Assembly: GCF_003173035.1 (NCBI RefSeq)
Contig: NZ_QGLE01000011.1
Coordinates: forward strand, 62,001 to 126,000
Origin: Zavarzinia aquatilis
GTDB lineage: Bacteria > Pseudomonadota > Alphaproteobacteria > Zavarziniales > Zavarziniaceae
DNA length: 64,000 nt
Direction of reading: 5' to 3'
Both the position numbers and the translations under genes were made by a program. Shown here one piece after another: positions 61,756 through 64,000 of this stretch. The notes beneath the pieces are model-generated. The model saw only the letters and a program-made list of their open reading frames with translations. It did no database searches and was not told where the DNA came from. Within the stretch, counting starts at the first letter, position 1. Each line of letters starts with the position of its first letter.

Positions 61756-62754
61756 TCAGCGCACGAAGGCGGGATCGACGACGTCGGCGACCGCCACCGG
61801 CGCCTTCATGCGGCCGAGGTCGATCCAGATTTCATTCGCCAGCTTGATGACCTCCGCGACCGCGCCCGGCGCCCCGGCTGTGCCGAGATACGCCGCCATC
61901 ATGTCCTTGTCGTAGAAGCGCACGCCCGAAGCGGCATCCGCGAAATCCTTTGGATTTTCGAGATAGCCGCCGACCCCCTTCGCCATGATGGCATAGGCCT
62001 CGGTCCGGTTCGTCTTGATGTAGTCCATCGCCTTCTGCACGCCGAGCACGATACCTTTGACGTCCTCCGGCTGTTCCTCGACGAACTTGCACGAGAATTC
62101 GAGCACATCGACGATGACCCCCGGCGTAGTCGAGCTGTCGACCAGAACCTTGCCCGCATTCTGTGTCTTCACCAGGGTCAGATTCGGCTCCCAGGTAACC
62201 GCGGCGGGAACATGACCGGCGATGAAGGCCGCGGCCGCGGCGTCGGCGGTCATGTTGGTGACCGTGACGGCGTCGAGCGCCAGTCCGGCCTTCTTCATCA
62301 GGTAGGAAAACCAGAACTGCGAGGTCGAGCCTTCGTTGAGGGCGACCGTCTTGCCCTTCAGCCCGGCAAGATCGGCGATATCCTTCGCCGCCACGATACC
62401 GTCGCCGCCGGCGCTGTCGTCGAGCACCGCGACCGCCTTGAAGCAGAAATCGCCCGAGCGGTATTTAAGGATGTCGTCGACCGTGGTCGCGACACCATCC
62501 AGCTTGCCCGCCGCCTGGGCCGCCATGGCGAGGGAGGAATCGTCGACCACCTGCAGGTCGACCTCGACACCGTTCTCCTTGAAGTATCCGAGGTCACGCG
62601 CGAGGTACAGGGGACCATAGCCCACCCAGATGAAGTGACCGATCGAGACCTTGCCCGCCTCGGCGACGCCTGTGCCGCCCATCAGCGCGGCCAGGCCGAG
62701 GACACCCGCGATCGCGCCGCGACGAAACCGGCCCATGTCGATAAATCCGTTCAT
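61756..62754 (-). CDS. ABC substrate-binding protein, NMT1/SsuA-like
   Basis: A 332-residue periplasmic binding protein. A signal sequence (GAIAGVLGLAALMGGTGVAEA, in part) precedes VSIGHFIWVGYGPLYLARDL, then VDLQVVDDSSLAMAAQAAGK and GVIVDVLEFSCKFVEEQPED. The fold is that of nitrate/sulfonate/thiamine-precursor binding proteins. Start ATG 62754 has GGTGAGG upstream; an upstream reading frame extends further but lacks a signal. It should bind the substrate or a related compound of the monooxygenase pathway. Confidence 0.9.
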   Translation of the reverse strand: MNGFIDMGRFRRGAIAGVLGLAALMGGTGVAEAGKVSIGHFIWVGYGPLYLARDLGYFKENGVEVDLQVVDDSSLAMAAQAAGKLDGVATTVDDILKYRSGDFCFKAVAVLDDSAGGDGIVAAKDIADLAGLKGKTVALNEGSTSQFWFSYLMKKAGLALDAVTVTNMTADAAAAAFIAGHVPAAVTWEPNLTLVKTQNAGKVLVDSSTTPGVIVDVLEFSCKFVEEQPEDVKGIVLGVQKAMDYIKTNRTEAYAIMAKGVGGYLENPKDFADAASGVRFYDKDMMAAYLGTAGAPGAVAEVIKLANEIWIDLGRMKAPVAVADVVDPAFVR

Positions 62755-62828
62755 GTCCTCACCCCTTGCTGGTTCAAGCCTCAAAGCGACGGCGGAGGTG
62801 CCGTGCGCGTCTTCCCGATTTCCAAACT

Positions 62829-63266
62829 TCAGCCGCGCGTTCCGGCTTCGAGCGCCCGGCCGATGCCGGCAGCGCAATCGGCGGCGAAGGCTTCGACCGC
62901 GGCCTTCGCCGCGGCCTCCGAAACACCCGCGGCCGGCTCGAAATCCGCCTCGTACCGAAACAGCGAGGCACCGACCGCTGCGCTCTCTATCGTTACACGC
63001 CCTCGATAGCCCCGGCCGTAAGCGCCACTGAACGCCTTGGCGTCGGTGATTTCGTAGGCCAGCGTCATGGCGGCATCGTCGAAATCGAGCATCCGCTCCC
63101 ACAGAATGCTGCCGTCCCGGTTGACCAGCACCCGCAGGCGCCCCCCGTCCTCGAGGCGGCTGCAAGCCGTGTTGGTGCTGATGGCGGGCAGCAGATCGAA
63201 GCCGCCAGCCAGGCTCCACACATCCGCTGCGGGATGCGGAATTGCGATCGACACGCCCACCTTCAT
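62829..63266 (-). CDS. SRPBCC (START-like) family protein
   Basis: A 145-residue SRPBCC/Bet v1-like protein (MKVGVSIAIPHPAADVWSLA, LEDGGRLRVLVNRDG, MTLAYEITDAKAFSGAYGRG). Such proteins bind hydrophobic or aromatic ligands in a deep pocket and can act as cyclases, hydrolases or carriers; CoxG of CO dehydrogenase clusters is one example. It is the first gene of the long minus-strand cluster and may bind a pathway intermediate. Function not assignable. Confidence 0.85.
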   Translation of the reverse strand: MKVGVSIAIPHPAADVWSLAGGFDLLPAISTNTACSRLEDGGRLRVLVNRDGSILWERMLDFDDAAMTLAYEITDAKAFSGAYGRGYRGRVTIESAAVGASLFRYEADFEPAAGVSEAAAKAAVEAFAADCAAGIGRALEAGTRG

Positions 63267-63294
63267 AACCGCGCCTCAACATCGTTGACTTATG

Positions 63295-63308
63295 TTCAAG
63301 TAACTTGA
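63295..63308. promoter_or_regulatory. TTCAAG-N4-TTGA element in the SRPBCC/M20 divergent region
   Basis: TTCAAG-TAAC-TTGA contains the palindrome TCAAGTAACTTGA (63296-63308) and lies 29-42 bases upstream of the SRPBCC start. The same pattern occurs in front of the tmoA-like gene, pointing to one shared regulator. The 129-base divergent region also serves the M20 gene. Confidence 0.5.
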
Positions 63309-63395
63309 CAAGCATTCAATGTGCCTGTCAACTGCCCAAAAGCGGCTCGCCGCAGATTTTTGCGATTAAATTTTGTGCAGATCCGGAACCCCGAT

Positions 63396-64000
63396 ATGCC
63401 GTCAATCAATGCCGTCGAGCTGACTCAAGCCCTGGTCCGCCTTCACTCGGTCAACCCGCCAGGTAACGAGTCAGCCTGCGCACAGTTGGTCGGCAATTTG
63501 CTGGAGGACGCGGGGTTCGACGTCGGCTATCACAGCTTCGGCCCCGGTCGGGTCAATGTGGTCGCGCGGATCGGGGAATGTAGTGAGTTACATCGTCCGC
63601 TGTGCCTGACAGGTCATCTCGACACCGTGCCGATAGGGGCCGCGGACTGGTCGGTCGACCCCTTCGGCGGTGAAATCGTCGACGGCCTGCTCTATGGCCG
63701 CGGGGCAAGCGACATGAAGTCAGGCGTCGCGGCCATGGTGGCCGCCGCCATGTCCGCGGCCGCGTCCCTGCGGGAAGCCCCCGGCCTCCTGCTCGTCCTG
63801 ACCGCCGGGGAGGAAACCGGATGTGAAGGGGCGAGCCATCTTGCCAATCTGGATGGCGTCCTGGGCACCGCGGGGGCCATCGTCGTCGGGGAGCCGACAG
63901 GGAACCGGTTGCGTCTCGGACACAAGGGCGCTCTCTGGTTGATGGCGACCTGCCAGGGCCGGGCCGCTCACGGCTCCATGCCCGATCTCGGCATCAATGC
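63396..64000 (+). CDS. M20 family metallohydrolase (5' part, runs off window end)
   Basis: The first 201 codons of an M20 (ArgE/DapE/carboxypeptidase G2-like) enzyme. Metal-site residues are visible: His and Asp in LCLTGHLDTVP, Asp in YGRGASDMKSG, the catalytic pair in TAGEETGCEGASHL and Glu in IVVGEPTGNRLRLGHKGALW. The dimerisation domain begins with RAAHGSMPD at the window edge. It should remove an N-acyl, N-carbamoyl or amide group. It is divergent from the transporter-monooxygenase cluster and shares its control region, so it probably belongs to the same pathway. C-terminus not in view. Confidence 0.9.
   Translation, partial: MPSINAVELTQALVRLHSVNPPGNESACAQLVGNLLEDAGFDVGYHSFGPGRVNVVARIGECSELHRPLCLTGHLDTVPIGAADWSVDPFGGEIVDGLLYGRGASDMKSGVAAMVAAAMSAAASLREAPGLLLVLTAGEETGCEGASHLANLDGVLGTAGAIVVGEPTGNRLRLGHKGALWLMATCQGRAAHGSMPDLGIN

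Overview
This 64 kb window is chromosomal DNA from a GC-rich alphaproteobacterium. The evidence is the gapR homologue, the kdsD-lptC-lptA-lptB-rpoN-hpf-ptsN order, the DUF1150 gene beside a small heat-shock gene, and a TIGR02300-type acidic zinc-ribbon gene. A free-living, metabolically versatile member of a Rhodospirillales-like order fits best; the genus cannot be fixed from the sequence. I saw no transposase, integrase, phage gene, CRISPR array or rRNA. Two tRNA genes (Leu-CAG, Ala-GGC) are present.

Layout. (1) 1-6.7 kb: the start of a urea ABC transporter operon (urtA, partial urtB), divergent from a permease-histidine kinase fusion and its response regulator. (2) 6.7-25 kb: housekeeping core with cold shock protein, class III aminotransferase, ABC1 kinase, oligoendopeptidase F, GapR, RNase D, the Kdo/LPS-transport/sigma-54 block, Hsp20, a phosphoribosyltransferase, aroA-cmk-rpsA. 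(3) 25-34 kb: a DUF1295 membrane protein with an 11-G tract at its ribosome binding site; a TetR gene with a perfect operator palindrome; and the seven-gene operon it probably controls (Tat-exported binding protein, flavoprotein, DUF1116/AllG-like protein, ABC permease and ATPase, FAD/NAD(P)-binding protein, RidA). (4) 34-46 kb, minus strand: a PotDABC-like importer running into a PhyH-type dioxygenase, AcoA/AcoB/AcoC-like genes and an aldehyde dehydrogenase, preceded by a GlxA-type AraC regulator and a class IV aminotransferase. (5) 46-51 kb: cytochrome P450 with rubredoxin, divergent from a dienoyl-CoA-reductase-like SDR, then a MalT-type LuxR regulator. (6) 51-64 kb: a long minus-strand cluster: SRPBCC protein, ABC importer, six genes in exact tmoABCDEF order for a soluble diiron monooxygenase, a protein with three tandem RidA domains, a polysaccharide-deacetylase-fold hydrolase, a small CGLC protein, a CobW GTPase and an XRE-cupin regulator. 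A divergent M20 hydrolase runs off the end.

How the parts may work together. Region 6 reads as import of a small, probably nitrogen-containing compound, hydroxylation by a diiron monooxygenase whose pocket differs from toluene 4-monooxygenase at positions 100, 103 and 107, and hydrolytic ring or amide opening by the deacetylase-fold and M20 enzymes, with CobW and its coupled partner supplying metal. Region 4 reads as import, oxygenation, thiamine-dependent carbon-carbon cleavage to an acyl-CoA plus an aldehyde, and aldehyde oxidation. Region 3 looks like a third import-and-oxidise module for a nitrogen compound. Gene identities are mostly secure from motifs; substrates of regions 3, 4 and 6 are inference.
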